Shown: positions 47,398 to 55,926, numbered from the stretch's first letter. The stretch: 64,000 nucleotides of DNA from Prochlorococcus marinus str. MIT 9211 (GCF_000018585.1 NC_009976.1:1481941-1545940); one strand, 5' to 3'. Numbers and translations are program-made. Notes: generated by a model not told the origin, from the sequence alone.

Positions 47398-48438
47398 GTG
47401 TCATTGGAACACCTTTCTCAGCCTCCTGCAAATTCGAGACAGAGGGCCAAAGAACTTGTACTTTCGCTACAAGATCAAATATGTAATGGCCTTGAAGCAG
47501 TAGATGGTGAAGGAACTTTCAAGGAAGAGACATGGGAAAGACCTGAAGGAGGCGGGGGCAGGTCAAGAGTAATGAGTGAAGGAAGAGTTCTTGAACAAGG
47601 AGGGGTCAACTTCTCTGAAGTACAAGGACAGGAACTCCCCCCATCAATAATTAATCAACGACCTGAAGCCAAAGGGCATCCCTGGTTTGCAACTGGGACT
47701 TCTATGGTCCTTCATCCAAAAAATCCCTATATTCCAACTGTTCATCTCAATTACCGTTATTTCGAAGCTGGTCCAGTTTGGTGGTTTGGCGGTGGTGCAG
47801 ATCTAACACCTTACTATCCATACTTAAGCGATACCAAGCATTTCCACAAAACTCTCCAGCAAGCTTGTGATTCCATAAATCCCTTACTGCATAAGGTTTT
47901 CAAGCCATGGTGTGATGAATATTTCTTTCTAAAGCACAGGAATGAAACAAGAGGCGTAGGTGGTATTTTCTTTGACTACCAAGATGGATCAGGAAATTTA
48001 TATAAGGGTCAAGACCCTAAAGGGCCCGCTGCAAAAATTGCAAATGAACTAGGCAAGCATCCTATGAATTGGGAGGAACTCTTTGCATTGGCAAAAGCAT
48101 GCGGGAATGCTTTTCTACCTTCTTATATCCCAATCATCGAAAAGCGACAGAATCAATCATTTACGGAGCGAGAAAGACAATTTCAGCTGTATAGACGAGG
48201 AAGATATGTTGAATTTAATTTGGTATGGGATAGAGGAACAATTTTCGGTCTTCAGACAAACGGTAGAACGGAGTCAATACTAATGTCTCTCCCTCCTTTA
48301 GCAAGATGGGAATATGGCTACAAGGCAGAGAAGGGATCAAGAGAAGAACTACTCACTAATGTGTTTACTAAGCCTCAAGAATGGTTTAACGATAAGACTT
48401 TGGAAGAAAAATGTCATCCGTTAGAAGCTGTGGATTAA
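47398..48438 (+). CDS. hemF: Oxygen-dependent coproporphyrinogen III oxidase
   Basis: Oxidative decarboxylation of coproporphyrinogen III on the way to heme and chlorophyll. 346 residues with [25 protein letters not shown] (in part), [20 protein letters not shown] (in part), [15 protein letters not shown] and [10 protein letters not shown]. The family begins near SLEHLSQPP, preceded by a GTG at 47398, which I take as the start; an open frame to 47275 would overlap the mrp gene. The last 53 bp overlap the convergent amidase gene. Confidence 0.96.
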   Translation: MSLEHLSQPPANSRQRAKELVLSLQDQICNGLEAVDGEGTFKEETWERPEGGGGRSRVMSEGRVLEQGGVNFSEVQGQELPPSIINQRPEAKGHPWFATGTSMVLHPKNPYIPTVHLNYRYFEAGPVWWFGGGADLTPYYPYLSDTKHFHKTLQQACDSINPLLHKVFKPWCDEYFFLKHRNETRGVGGIFFDYQDGSGNLYKGQDPKGPAAKIANELGKHPMNWEELFALAKACGNAFLPSYIPIIEKRQNQSFTERERQFQLYRRGRYVEFNLVWDRGTIFGLQTNGRTESILMSLPPLARWEYGYKAEKGSREELLTNVFTKPQEWFNDKTLEEKCHPLEAVD

Positions 48439-49195
48439 AAGAGTCTTTCTGATTAATCCCGACGATAAGTGCGTTCACAATTCGAATAGCAATTGCTCGA
48501 ATGGTTTTTTCTCTTGTATCTATATTTCTAAGGCTATTTTCCAAGCCACCTTCTAACTTACCTATCTCAAGGAGCCGTATTTGCCTTCTTGGCCCTCCAA
48601 GACCTCCTCTAAAAAACAAAGGATAGCGACCAAAAGTTCTTGCGAGAGATTCATCAATATTATTGATGTTTGTCGTAAGCGGTGGAATTAATCCTGAACC
48701 AAATCCATACTCACCATAAGAATCAAAATGAATTTCAAGTGAATATCCTCCGTTTTGAGCATGCCTAGCTCCTACCGACCAATTAGTAGTGGCATTATTC
48801 CCATCAAGAATGGTTCTTCTTTTTGGTTGATAAAAGCTAATATTTAATCCTTTCTTTTTACCGATTTTGACAATCGCATGAGATAACTTTAAATTCCAAA
48901 AAAGCTCATCACTAATACCTACCTCCATAGGTGAAAAGCCTTTTAAAGCTACTGCTTCACCAGCAGTGCCTGAACCATCAATACCCTGAGAATCAGCATG
49001 ACCAGCCAATATCAGAATTGGGACAGATGAAGGTACAACTTGATTGCCAAACCAGCGACTCTTTTTAGGAAACTTCTGACCAAGATTTAGATTACTCGTC
49101 TGAGAAGCTAAAAAAGTCGAAACTCCACCAAATCTAGGCCCTGTTAATAGCAAAACGGCAAAAAATACTAACCAAAATGAATTCTTCAGGTTCAT
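48386..49195 (-). CDS. N-acetylmuramoyl-L-alanine amidase-like protein, secreted
   Basis: 269 residues with an N-terminal hydrophobic signal/anchor ([14 protein letters not shown]). The amidase_3 zinc ligands are traceable: His in [12 protein letters not shown], Glu in [11 protein letters not shown], His in [11 protein letters not shown], and the catalytic Glu in [14 protein letters not shown]. Spacing and wording are divergent from AmiC, so the assignment is by motif order. It would cleave the amide between MurNAc and the stem peptide in the periplasm, for daughter-cell separation or turnover. Overlaps the hemF 3' end by 53 bp; 8 bp downstream of the next gene. Confidence 0.75.
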   Translation of the reverse strand: MNLKNSFWLVFFAVLLLTGPRFGGVSTFLASQTSNLNLGQKFPKKSRWFGNQVVPSSVPILILAGHADSQGIDGSGTAGEAVALKGFSPMEVGISDELFWNLKLSHAIVKIGKKKGLNISFYQPKRRTILDGNNATTNWSVGARHAQNGGYSLEIHFDSYGEYGFGSGLIPPLTTNINNIDESLARTFGRYPLFFRGGLGGPRRQIRLLEIGKLEGGLENSLRNIDTREKTIRAIAIRIVNALIVGINQKDSFNPQLLTDDIFLPKSYR

Positions 49196-49203
49196 TTACA
49201 AAA

Positions 49204-49758
49204 TCAAATTGGAGATGAAACTAAAGAACCATCACTTTCCAAGGCAAGATTCTTGCCAAGTTCTGACTCCATCGCTATCAACTCATCTCTATGGGCTCTT
49301 AAACGCAAAACACTACTTGAATCTTCTGTAGAGCTAATCAACTGCAGCTCAACAGACTCTATTCTAAAAGCACGTTGACGATAAAATAAACCGGCAAGAG
49401 GTCCTAAACCAACAAGGACCAATGGCCACCAGGCAATCACTGGGAAGAGTTGACAAATCACTAAGCCCAAACAGCCTCCTCCTAAAGCACACAAAATCGA
49501 TAAAAACACAGCTAATAAAGGGCTAAATAACACATTCCCCTGAAAACGAAGAACTTTTCTTTCAATATCTCCTCCTTCTCGTTTCCACCCCCTTGATTCC
49601 AACCAATTACTAATTCCACTAAGCACTTCCAGAGGAGGCAATTTAGAGGAAACATCTACAACAGTTGTTCTATCTTTACTGGCAGCTCGAAGGAAAAAAG
49701 CCAATCCAATTGCTAGTAAAAGAGTTAGCACAAAAGTTGAGATGTACGAAGCTGACAT
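49204..49758 (-). CDS. Cofactor assembly of complex C subunit B (CCB2/CCB4 family)
   Basis: 184 residues: an N-terminal membrane span (TFVLTLLLAIGLAFFLRAASKDRT), a short soluble region (WLESRGWKREGGDIERKVLRFQGNV, in part), then two further spans (LLAVFLSILCALGGGCLGLVIC and WWPLVLVGLGPLAGLFY, in part) and a polar tail. This fits DUF2930, the CCB2/CCB4 family needed to attach heme c(i) covalently to cytochrome b6. It is upstream of the wall amidase gene by 8 bp; no functional link is obvious. Confidence 0.8.
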   Translation of the reverse strand: MSASYISTFVLTLLLAIGLAFFLRAASKDRTTVVDVSSKLPPLEVLSGISNWLESRGWKREGGDIERKVLRFQGNVLFSPLLAVFLSILCALGGGCLGLVICQLFPVIAWWPLVLVGLGPLAGLFYRQRAFRIESVELQLISSTEDSSSVLRLRAHRDELIAMESELGKNLALESDGSLVSSPI

Positions 49759-49981
49759 TTAAATTAGATTAAAAGGCAAAATGAATTTGAAAAGACTTAC
49801 GATTCAAAAAGCAATCTGTCTAATACATAGAATGATTTTGGAATCTATTGTTCATACAGATAGTGCTTACAGTAAAAATCAAAAGGAAGCATGTATATAA
49901 TTTAATTGTAAATTTGATTTATGGAGTATTTATTAGGAAGAATTTTTCTTACATCTAATCTCAAGACTTTTAATCATTCTT

Positions 49982-50626
49982 ATGCCTCTACCACCTAGTT
50001 CACCCAAAACTTTTCATATTCTTGATAGAGATCTTGATGAAAAAAGCTTCAAAGAATTCAGCACTAAGGCTTCTTTAGCTATAGACACTGAAGCAATGGG
50101 ATTGATGCATGGTCGAGACCGGTTATGCCTTGTCCAAATTTGTGATGAATCTGACAACGTTATATGCATAAGAATTGAACGCAATCAAAAATCAGCACCT
50201 CTTTTAAAAAACCTTTTAGAGAACCCGTCAATTCAAAAGATTTTTCATTTTGCTCGCTTTGATGTTGCCGCCCTTGAAGTGAATCTTGATATTAAAGTTA
50301 CTCCTATTTTTTGTACAAAAGTTGCTAGCAAAATTGGTCGGACATATAGTCCTCGCCATGGACTCAAGGAAGTAGTGATGGAGCTAGTAAATGTAGAACT
50401 AGACAAACAAGCTCAAAGTAGTGATTGGGGAGCAGTTGAAGATCTTAGTGCCAAGCAACTAGCCTATGCTGCAAATGATGTGAGATACCTAATCAAAGCC
50501 AAAGAGAAGTTGGAGCATATGCTGAAGAGAGAAGGGCGATGGGAATTAACTACAAAATGCTTCCAATGCATCCCTGTAATGTCGGAACTAGATATTTACC
50601 GTTTTGGGAATATCTTTGAACATTAG
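49982..50626 (+). CDS. RNase D-like 3'-5' exonuclease (DEDDy)
   Basis: 214 residues holding only the exonuclease domain: AIDTEAMGL (Asp and Glu), FHFARFDVAAL (Asp) and YAANDVRYL (Tyr and Asp), the complete DEDDy set. The HRDC domains of full RNase D are missing, which is usual in cyanobacteria. It probably trims RNA 3' ends, for example tRNA precursors that lack encoded CCA. A 223-bp spacer precedes it with no other gene. Convergent with the small gene at 50631 (4 bp). Confidence 0.9.
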   Translation: MPLPPSSPKTFHILDRDLDEKSFKEFSTKASLAIDTEAMGLMHGRDRLCLVQICDESDNVICIRIERNQKSAPLLKNLLENPSIQKIFHFARFDVAALEVNLDIKVTPIFCTKVASKIGRTYSPRHGLKEVVMELVNVELDKQAQSSDWGAVEDLSAKQLAYAANDVRYLIKAKEKLEHMLKREGRWELTTKCFQCIPVMSELDIYRFGNIFEH

Positions 50627-50630
50627 ACAA

Positions 50631-50900
50631 TTAATCTTCTACTAAGAAATTTTCTTCTTCGGCAAGCGCTTCCAACAAATTATCAAGTTGAGAAACTATA
50701 GAAGATTCTTCATTGTCAGATAAATCTTTTGCTTCTTTAAGCATTTCCTCTGCCACCTGTTTCATAGAATCCGAGTCTTTAGCACCTTTGCGAGCAGCAA
50801 CTATCTCAATTTTTTTACTGGCTGCAGCAATACTGATGCTCATACAAGAAGCAAGTTCAGCACAGAGTTTAAGATAATCGTGTCCCTTGATACCTGGCAT
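50631..50900 (-). CDS. Small conserved helical protein, unknown function
   Basis: 89 residues, predicted helical with an Ala/Ser/Lys-rich middle (SISIAAASKKIEIVAARKG) and a very acidic C-terminus (ALAEEENFLVED). No cysteine-metal or enzyme motif. It lies between the RNase D-like gene and the LpxB-like gene, 17 bp downstream of the latter on the same strand, so probably cotranscribed. I do not recognise the family. Confidence 0.7.
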   Translation of the reverse strand: MPGIKGHDYLKLCAELASCMSISIAAASKKIEIVAARKGAKDSDSMKQVAEEMLKEAKDLSDNEESSIVSQLDNLLEALAEEENFLVED

Positions 50901-50917
50901 ATAGTTTGAATGAATTG

Positions 50918-52159
50918 TTAACTCCTTACTAATAATTCTAAAGCAAATTGTGCTAAAGCTGCACTTCCACCATGCGCGCCCATTCTCTTTACTCCTTGCA
51001 AAGATAACTGTTCGCGAAATGAGTCATTGCGAAGCAGCACCTCAACTGATTCGGCTAAATGTTTGGAATTTCTACAAGGAAAGACAGCTCCACCTAGCAG
51101 GCGAGCCTGACGCATTGCAAATGATTTTTTAAATTGTGGACCTTTACCTGGCAATGAAACACAAGGAGTACCAAGTCCTACTAATTGCTCAGTAGCAGTG
51201 CCTGCATTTGCAAGGCCAATCTCAGCATAAGTGGCCCACTCATGAAATTTTCCAATACCAATAAAAACCCTAAATCGATCCTTCTGCCAAAAGGTATCTA
51301 CACCTAATGAATTGTTTTGCAAACAAAATTTCGAAAAGCCTAATTTCTCTAAACATAGCTCAAGCTCATGTAGAGATGGGTCTGCCCCAGTAGTAACCAA
51401 AATTGCTAATGGTGTTGGACTTTTAATTTGCAAAGCTGCAGATATTAATCTTCGAAAATTCATCAATGCCTCTGGCATTCTACTTCCACAAAGCAATAAC
51501 AATCTTCTAAACATTAATAAGTCTTGTGGACATTCAGCTTTATGAAAACCATCCATCATTGGATTGCCTGGAGCAAAAGCCCTAATTGACTTCCGCTGTA
51601 AACCTCTAGCAGTCAACTTATCTCTAACTCCTACAAATTTACATCTTAAAGATCTCATCAAAACCCATTCCCAAGGGTCCCATTCTGAGCCTTTGCAGCG
51701 ATGATAATAATCACTCAACAAAGCCCCTGAAGATGATGTCCATGTGTAATCGCTTTTGGGAGTCCCAATAAACCCATACATACCGCCACCACTCCAGGCA
51801 AAAAACAAAGGCAACAAATCCCCAACTGCAAGAATCACTTTCCCATGTAATGCAGATCGTCTGACATACCGCCAATGCTTATAAGCAAAACAAAAGACAC
51901 CTGCAGAAATATCTCGAATCAATCCTGAAAAGCTTTGATTACTAAATCCTCCACTAGGCAAGCGAAAAGAAGGTCCTATTTTGATTAACCACTTTTCATA
52001 AACTGCCTTTTCAAAAGCCTTACCTTCTCCAACCAAAGGGAGTACCTCAAAGGTTAAGCTTGGTTCCAAGAGATGTAGAGCCTCTAAAATCCTAAGGGCT
52101 ATAAGATCTTCACCGTGTCCATTAGAAAGAACTAAAAGATCTTTGGTCGTCTGACTGAT
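50918..52159 (-). CDS. Lipid-A-disaccharide-synthase-like glycosyltransferase (LpxB-related), start uncertain
   Basis: A GT-B-fold protein of the cyanobacterial group annotated as lipid-A-disaccharide synthase-related. Core: LLVLSNGHGEDLIALRILEAL at the N-terminus, GDLLPLFFAWSGGGMYGFIGT in the middle, and donor-side AEIGLANAGTATEQLVGLGTPCVSLPGKGP (in part) near the C-terminus. The frame is open to an ATG at 52333, but codons 22-47 of that version are the antisense of a tRNA-Cys gene, so it is unlikely. Between the tRNA and the conserved core there is no ATG, GTG or TTG; an ATC at 52157-52159 stands seven codons before LLVLSN and is my tentative start. Confidence 0.82.
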   Translation of the reverse strand: MSQTTKDLLVLSNGHGEDLIALRILEALHLLEPSLTFEVLPLVGEGKAFEKAVYEKWLIKIGPSFRLPSGGFSNQSFSGLIRDISAGVFCFAYKHWRYVRRSALHGKVILAVGDLLPLFFAWSGGGMYGFIGTPKSDYTWTSSSGALLSDYYHRCKGSEWDPWEWVLMRSLRCKFVGVRDKLTARGLQRKSIRAFAPGNPMMDGFHKAECPQDLLMFRRLLLLCGSRMPEALMNFRRLISAALQIKSPTPLAILVTTGADPSLHELELCLEKLGFSKFCLQNNSLGVDTFWQKDRFRVFIGIGKFHEWATYAEIGLANAGTATEQLVGLGTPCVSLPGKGPQFKKSFAMRQARLLGGAVFPCRNSKHLAESVEVLLRNDSFREQLSLQGVKRMGAHGGSAALAQFALELLVRS

Positions 52160-52192
52160 ACGATCCCCAGAGGTAAAATCTTTATTTCCTTC

Positions 52193-52263
52193 GGCGGCAT
52201 GGCCAAGTGGTAAGGCAGAGGATTGCAAATCCTTTATCCCCAGTTCGAATCTGGGTGCCGCCT
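52193..52263 (+). tRNA. trnC-GCA: tRNA-Cys (anticodon GCA)
   Basis: Acceptor GGCGGCA pairs with TGCCGCC, discriminator T at 52263 (U73 is the cysteine identity base). D-arm GCCAAGTGGTAAGGC, anticodon loop with TTGCAAA (anticodon GCA), T-arm CCAGTTCGAATCTGG. 71 nt. It is antisense to the open frame extending upstream of the LpxB-like gene. Confidence 0.97.
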
Positions 52264-52378
52264 TCTTACCTTTCTTGAGACCGATTCCTGTAATCAGTTG
52301 CAAGAACTCAATTATTAGATCTCTTTTTCTCATAAAACGGATCTTTTCAGCCCTAAGAACTGGTCGGTAAGTACCTTG

Positions 52379-52567
52379 CTATCGACCATCAGCAGACTTA
52401 CCTTCCTTTAGTGTGCCATTTACAAAACAACTAGCCACCTGAAGAGAATTACCTCGGTAATTATCTGCACTCTGGCTTGTTTCGATATTGCATTTGGTCT
52501 CGTTCTTCTCTGACCAGTCAGTACTCGGAGGATGTCGTAGGGGTTGTTGCCCATTAATTTTGTACAA
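52379..52567 (-). CDS. Doubtful small ORF, 62 residues
   Basis: Reads from a TTG at 52567 and is polar throughout, with two Cys (NETKCNIE, VASCFVNG) and no membrane span. No ribosome-binding site or known family is apparent. It may be chance in a non-coding region; comparison with other strains would decide. Confidence 0.25.
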   Translation of the reverse strand: MYKINGQQPLRHPPSTDWSEKNETKCNIETSQSADNYRGNSLQVASCFVNGTLKEGKSADGR

Positions 52568-52799
52568 GTCTTTATTCCTTCTAAAATAATGGAATATGCT
52601 TTAAATGGTTTTCATTATCCAAAGTCAATCTATAGCAAATAAACTGACTGTGTAGATGTTCTTAGCCTAGTAAAACTAGTAACTTGAATACTTATAAATT
52701 AGCCAATCTTAAAAATTTGAATAAGTAATCATCTACGAAAATATCCCGATCAAAAGTATTCAGTCTTATCCTTACAGGATTATGTTTAACGAGTTTTTA

Positions 52800-52864
52800 A
52801 AGGGCATCTCAATTTCTAGCAGATGCCCTTGAGTCAGGGTAATTGTTGGGGTGCATCCTGACTC
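52800..52864. ncRNA. Tandem perfect hairpins, candidate structured RNA
   Basis: AAGGGCATCT (52800-52809) pairs perfectly with AGATGCCCTT (52821-52830) around an 11-nt loop, and directly after it GAGTCAGG (52831-52838) pairs perfectly with CCTGACTC (52857-52864) around an 18-nt loop. Both orientations are possible; neither is followed by a strong T-run (ATACTTCTTTTCT on plus, TAAAAAC on minus). No known RNA family recognised. Confidence 0.5.
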
Positions 52865-53065
52865 ATACTTCTTTTCTAGGAACAATAGAAATGATCGTCA
52901 GTGAGTAAAAACTCCTGATTTTCAAGTGAATAATCCTGCTATTTTCTGAAAAATCTACATGTAAAGGATTTAATGAGTTTAAATTGCCTATTTCATAAGC
53001 CATTTGCGAAAAATTGTTCCTAATATTTTTCTTGCAGTTGAAATAGCTTTTAAAAAATTGCCAAT

Positions 53066-53123
53066 AAAAAATGGGCGCCCTCAACGAGCAGCGCCCTTAT
53101 GGACAATTGTGTGAGGAGTGTCC
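53066..53123 (-). ncRNA. yfr1-like: Yfr1-like small regulatory RNA
   Basis: Minus strand, starting at 53123: GGACA (53123-53119) pairs with TGTCC (53105-53101), and the loop holds ACTCCTCACAC (53119-53109), the 11-nt ultraconserved core of cyanobacterial Yfr1. Four bases later GGGCGC (53096-53091) pairs with GCGCCC (53078-53073), followed by A and six T (53071-53066), an intrinsic terminator. Predicted length, about 58 nt, is in the Yfr1 range (54-69 nt). Unlike canonical Yfr1, where the core is unpaired between two hairpins, here the core is in the loop of the first. Yfr1 controls porin mRNAs through the CUCC stretch in studied strains. Confidence 0.72.
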
Positions 53124-53129
53124 TTTATC

Positions 53130-53135
53130 ACTATA
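53130..53135 (-). promoter_or_regulatory. -10 box of the Yfr1-like RNA
   Basis: TATAGT on the minus strand; its last base at 53130 is exactly -7 relative to a start at 53123 (GGACAC). A weak -35 candidate TTGGGA lies 19 bases upstream. The fit of box and predicted first stem base supports a real transcription unit. Confidence 0.6.
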
Positions 53136-53197
53136 CCAATCACAAAGAGATTTCTCCCAATTTTTTCTTTTTTGACAAAAAATCATCTGTTTTTTAG

Positions 53198-53216
53198 GAA
53201 TTCAGTATACGAATTC
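53198..53216. repeat. Short dyad of two GAATTC sites around GTATAC
   Basis: GAATTC (53198-53203) and GAATTC (53211-53216) flank AGTATAC, giving a nearly symmetric 19-bp element 75-93 bp upstream of the Yfr1-like start. It may be a protein-binding site or coincidence. Confidence 0.3.
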
Positions 53217-53486
53217 AATAGCCGAAATTAGTTGAAAAATAGGAAAATCCTAGATCAATCTCCCCCAATAAAGCAAGAAGAGATCTCCACTGAGTTGAAT
53301 TCTTATGCTTAGCCTGTCTACATAACGAAAGAAAAATTTCCCTATTGGGTGGCATTCTTAGAAATCATTTTCATAGATCATTGGTCTAGCTAAGATGGAC
53401 TGTCAAAACTAGATAGCTTGAAAATTATTAAGAAGTCTGCGCCTGCATGAAATCATCTTATACAGTTAGGCACCTCCTTATAAATT

Positions 53487-53618
53487 ATGTCGAAAATTAA
53501 ATTTCAGCCTCAAGACAATCTCTATGGTCTTTTTGCTGTAGTTGTTATCTCTGCTTGCATCATTGCTTCACTAGGCGCTCTGCTCGGATATGAGAAAGTA
53601 TTCTTTCCATTTAGCTGA
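53487..53618 (+). CDS. Small single-span membrane protein, 43 residues
   Basis: Translates as MSKIKFQPQDNLYGLFAVVV and continues with a hydrophobic span ISACIIASLGALLG, ending YEKVFFPFS. The polar N-terminus, single helix and aromatic end resemble small photosystem or NDH-1 subunits, but it matches none that I know (not PsbX, PsbY, PsaM, PetN or an Hli protein). It stands alone, with 300 bp upstream for a promoter. The coding look (codon use, clean membrane topology) argues for a real gene. Confidence 0.65.
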   Translation: MSKIKFQPQDNLYGLFAVVVISACIIASLGALLGYEKVFFPFS

Positions 53619-53775
53619 ATTATCATGGCTCAACTTTGATTGAAGAAATCTCTACTAATAAGCAAGGTACTTGAATGCAATACATAAATTGCTGAATAAT
53701 TTTTAAGAGATTGTAAGTCTTCCTATCTATTTAGAATACTGATTGATTGGTTCATTTTTCAATTAGAAAGTAGAA

Positions 53776-53958
53776 CTAGTAATCGTTATCTGCAACACAA
53801 ATTCCTAGACAGCGAATACTGTTAGAGCTAGTTCTCTTGCAATGCTTACAAAGTATTTTTTGATCATCAGAATGTACGCGAAAGTTGGAAGGGGATATCA
53901 CCTCTGAGGAATCTGAACTATGCAAATGATTGGTCAATTCCTCTCTTGTATATCTCAT
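53776..53958 (-). CDS. Small cysteine-rich protein, possible zinc-binding
   Basis: 60 residues. The C-terminal half has ILCKHCKRTSSNSIRCLGIC, a CxxC followed by a CxxxC, which could hold a metal ion. The N-terminal half is polar (REELTNHLHSSDSSE). It lies 17 bp downstream of the hypothetical gene at 53976 in the same direction, so probably shares its transcript. Family not recognised. Confidence 0.5.
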   Translation of the reverse strand: MRYTREELTNHLHSSDSSEVISPSNFRVHSDDQKILCKHCKRTSSNSIRCLGICVADNDY

Positions 53959-53975
53959 TAGAAAACTAAATAAGT

Positions 53976-54602
53976 TTATCTATCATCCGAATTACTCACT
54001 ATTGGAACAACACTTTGGGAGGGCAAGTCAACTATCTGGACATGTGTTGAATCCTTTTCCGATCTTTTTGGAGATTCTTGTTCTTCATTAACCAATGCAT
54101 CTTCTTTTGAGCAAGCTTCCAAAGCCTCCCGAAGCAGGGAATCAAAAGTTGCACCAGGCAATCTATGACGAGCAATCTCTAAAAATGTTCTGGGTAAAGA
54201 TTCGGTTGCAGCATCTTTAAGCGCAGGGTTATTACTCCGATGATCCTGCTCATCTTCAATAGCTCGAAGAAATCTCAGTGTTACTTCATGTTTGGTAGAC
54301 GCCTTGATCAAAGTGTCATTATCTTTAGATTGATTATCAGGGTCAGCTTCTAAATCATTAATTCGTCTTTCAAGGCTCGAAAGGACCTCCTCAGCCTCCT
54401 TAGATATATGAGCTAACTGACCATCAGACAAATTAGGCAAGTCAGCCACATAAACCTTGCCGTGATCTCTTAATGTTAAAAAAGTTGGTCGGGGGCCTTG
54501 CCGATTATCAATATTGGCAAAATTTGCCAATGGACGCCTTGGAGGAACAGGTCCAGCTGAACTACGTCTACGGGTTAACCTCTGCTGATTTTCAAAAGGC
54601 AT
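53976..54602 (-). CDS. Conserved hypothetical protein, acidic, 208 residues
   Basis: The start is basic and proline-rich (RLTRRRSSAGPVPPRRPLANF), then comes FLTLRDHGKVYVADLPNLSDGQLAHI and a helical, coiled-coil-prone region (SKEAEEVLSSLERRINDLEAD), followed by FLEIARHRLPGATFDSLLREALE (in part) and an acidic Ser/Glu tail. No enzymatic motif. The layout suggests a scaffold or interaction protein peculiar to marine picocyanobacteria; this is inference. It lies downstream of purM by 151 bp on the same strand. Confidence 0.7.
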   Translation of the reverse strand: MPFENQQRLTRRRSSAGPVPPRRPLANFANIDNRQGPRPTFLTLRDHGKVYVADLPNLSDGQLAHISKEAEEVLSSLERRINDLEADPDNQSKDNDTLIKASTKHEVTLRFLRAIEDEQDHRSNNPALKDAATESLPRTFLEIARHRLPGATFDSLLREALEACSKEDALVNEEQESPKRSEKDSTHVQIVDLPSQSVVPIVSNSDDR

Positions 54603-54753
54603 TGAGCTAATTCAAGATCTAACTACGCAGCTTCCGAAAAGAATATTCGGTTTGCATTAGCCAAATACTAGTATCCAAACAACAAGTTTGAGGCAAAAGT
54701 TATTGTCTTTTCACTCCGATGCAATATTAATCAAAAGGATTGGACCTGTATCA

Positions 54754-55791
54754 CTACTCAGGAAGACCTATCAATCGTTGCTGCCCTGGAACAGTGGGTT
54801 CTTGAACTCGACCAATGGTCCATGCATCCCAGCCAATTTCTGTGCATATTTCCAATGCTGCTTCAACTTGATCAGTTGAAACCACTAAACAAAAACCAAT
54901 ACCTAAGTTAAAAGTATTCCACCAATCATCTTCTGGAATATGTCCTGCTTTTTTTAACCAGAAGAAAATTTCTGGAATATCCCAACTACCAGGTTCAATA
55001 AAAGCATTTAACCCATTAGGTAAGCACCTAGGCAAATTTTCTGGCAAACCACCTCCTGTAATATGGGCCATTCCCTTAATAGGAATAGTGTGTTTAAGAA
55101 GGCTCTGAACTAATTCAACATATAAAGCGGTCGGCTGTAATAAGGAGTCAATTAAAGGGGTTTTCTTTGTGTCAACCAAAATTGACTTATTTGCACCAGA
55201 CATTCCAAGAACTTTTCGTACAAGGCTGAATCCATTGCTATGTAGTCCATTGCTTTGAACACCAATAATCTGATCACCAGCTTTAATTGTGCTCCCATCA
55301 ATAATCTTTTTTTCTTCCACCACAGCCAAACAGAAGCCAGCCAAGTCATAACGACCTTTTGAATAAAACCCAGGCATCTCTGCGGTTTCTCCACCTAAGA
55401 GAACACAGTTAGACTTTTTACAGCCTTCTGCAATACCTTTTACAACTTCAGACAAGTCTTTTGGGGCAAGCTTTCCAGTAGCTATATAGTCAAGAAAAAG
55501 TAATGGTTCAGCACCACTAGTAATCACATCATTTACACACATAGCAACTAAGTCGATACCCACTCCAAAATGAGCGTGATAATCCTGTGCTAACTCGAGT
55601 TTGGTACCAACACCATCTGTTCCAGCAACCAAGACAGGATTCTCCAAACCATGCGGTAAACGCATAAAGCCACCAAATCCTCCGATTCCACCAATCACTT
55701 CTGGGCGAGAGGTTTCATTGACACTTGTTTTAATCAAATCAACAAAGGCTCTACCCGCTTTCACATCAACTCCAGCTGTCTTGTAATCCAT
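54754..55791 (-). CDS. purM: Phosphoribosylformylglycinamidine cyclo-ligase
   Basis: Fifth step of purine synthesis: ATP-driven ring closure of FGAM to AIR. 345 residues with [20 protein letters not shown] at the start, [39 protein letters not shown] (in part), [13 protein letters not shown] and [13 protein letters not shown]. Complete at both ends (N-terminal DYKTAGVD and C-terminal IGRVQEP). Divergent from panC-cmk, 135 bp between starts. Confidence 0.97.
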   Translation of the reverse strand: MDYKTAGVDVKAGRAFVDLIKTSVNETSRPEVIGGIGGFGGFMRLPHGLENPVLVAGTDGVGTKLELAQDYHAHFGVGIDLVAMCVNDVITSGAEPLLFLDYIATGKLAPKDLSEVVKGIAEGCKKSNCVLLGGETAEMPGFYSKGRYDLAGFCLAVVEEKKIIDGSTIKAGDQIIGVQSNGLHSNGFSLVRKVLGMSGANKSILVDTKKTPLIDSLLQPTALYVELVQSLLKHTIPIKGMAHITGGGLPENLPRCLPNGLNAFIEPGSWDIPEIFFWLKKAGHIPEDDWWNTFNLGIGFCLVVSTDQVEAALEICTEIGWDAWTIGRVQEPTVPGQQRLIGLPE

Positions 55792-55926
55792 AATTTCCTT
55801 AAATCACTCTTTAGTCATCTCCTGGTATTCCTTAAAAGATGCTTTTTAAGCCAGTATGTAATAAATACTATTTAGCATTTAAAACAAAGATTCTTTCGGG
55901 AAATCCCAAATGATTGGTATTCACCC

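Larger units (their letters stand above)
52334..53486. other. Gene-poor region with structured RNA candidates
   Basis: About 1.15 kb without a convincing protein gene, unusual in this compact genome. It contains a doubtful 62-codon frame (52379-52567), a pair of adjacent perfect hairpins (52800-52864), a Yfr1-like small RNA unit (53066-53123, minus) and a dyad GAATTC-GTATAC-GAATTC (53198-53216). The rest is AT-rich, with nothing further recognised. Confidence 0.7.

Noticed and set aside
52160-52333. N-terminal extension of the LpxB-like protein to ATG 52333
   Set aside because: Much of it is the antisense of tRNA-Cys, which has a complete cloverleaf and the cysteine discriminator base.
52863-53084. 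73-residue minus-strand frame upstream of the tandem hairpins
   Set aside because: It runs through the Yfr1-like terminator and has no protein-like pattern; the RNA structures explain the region better.
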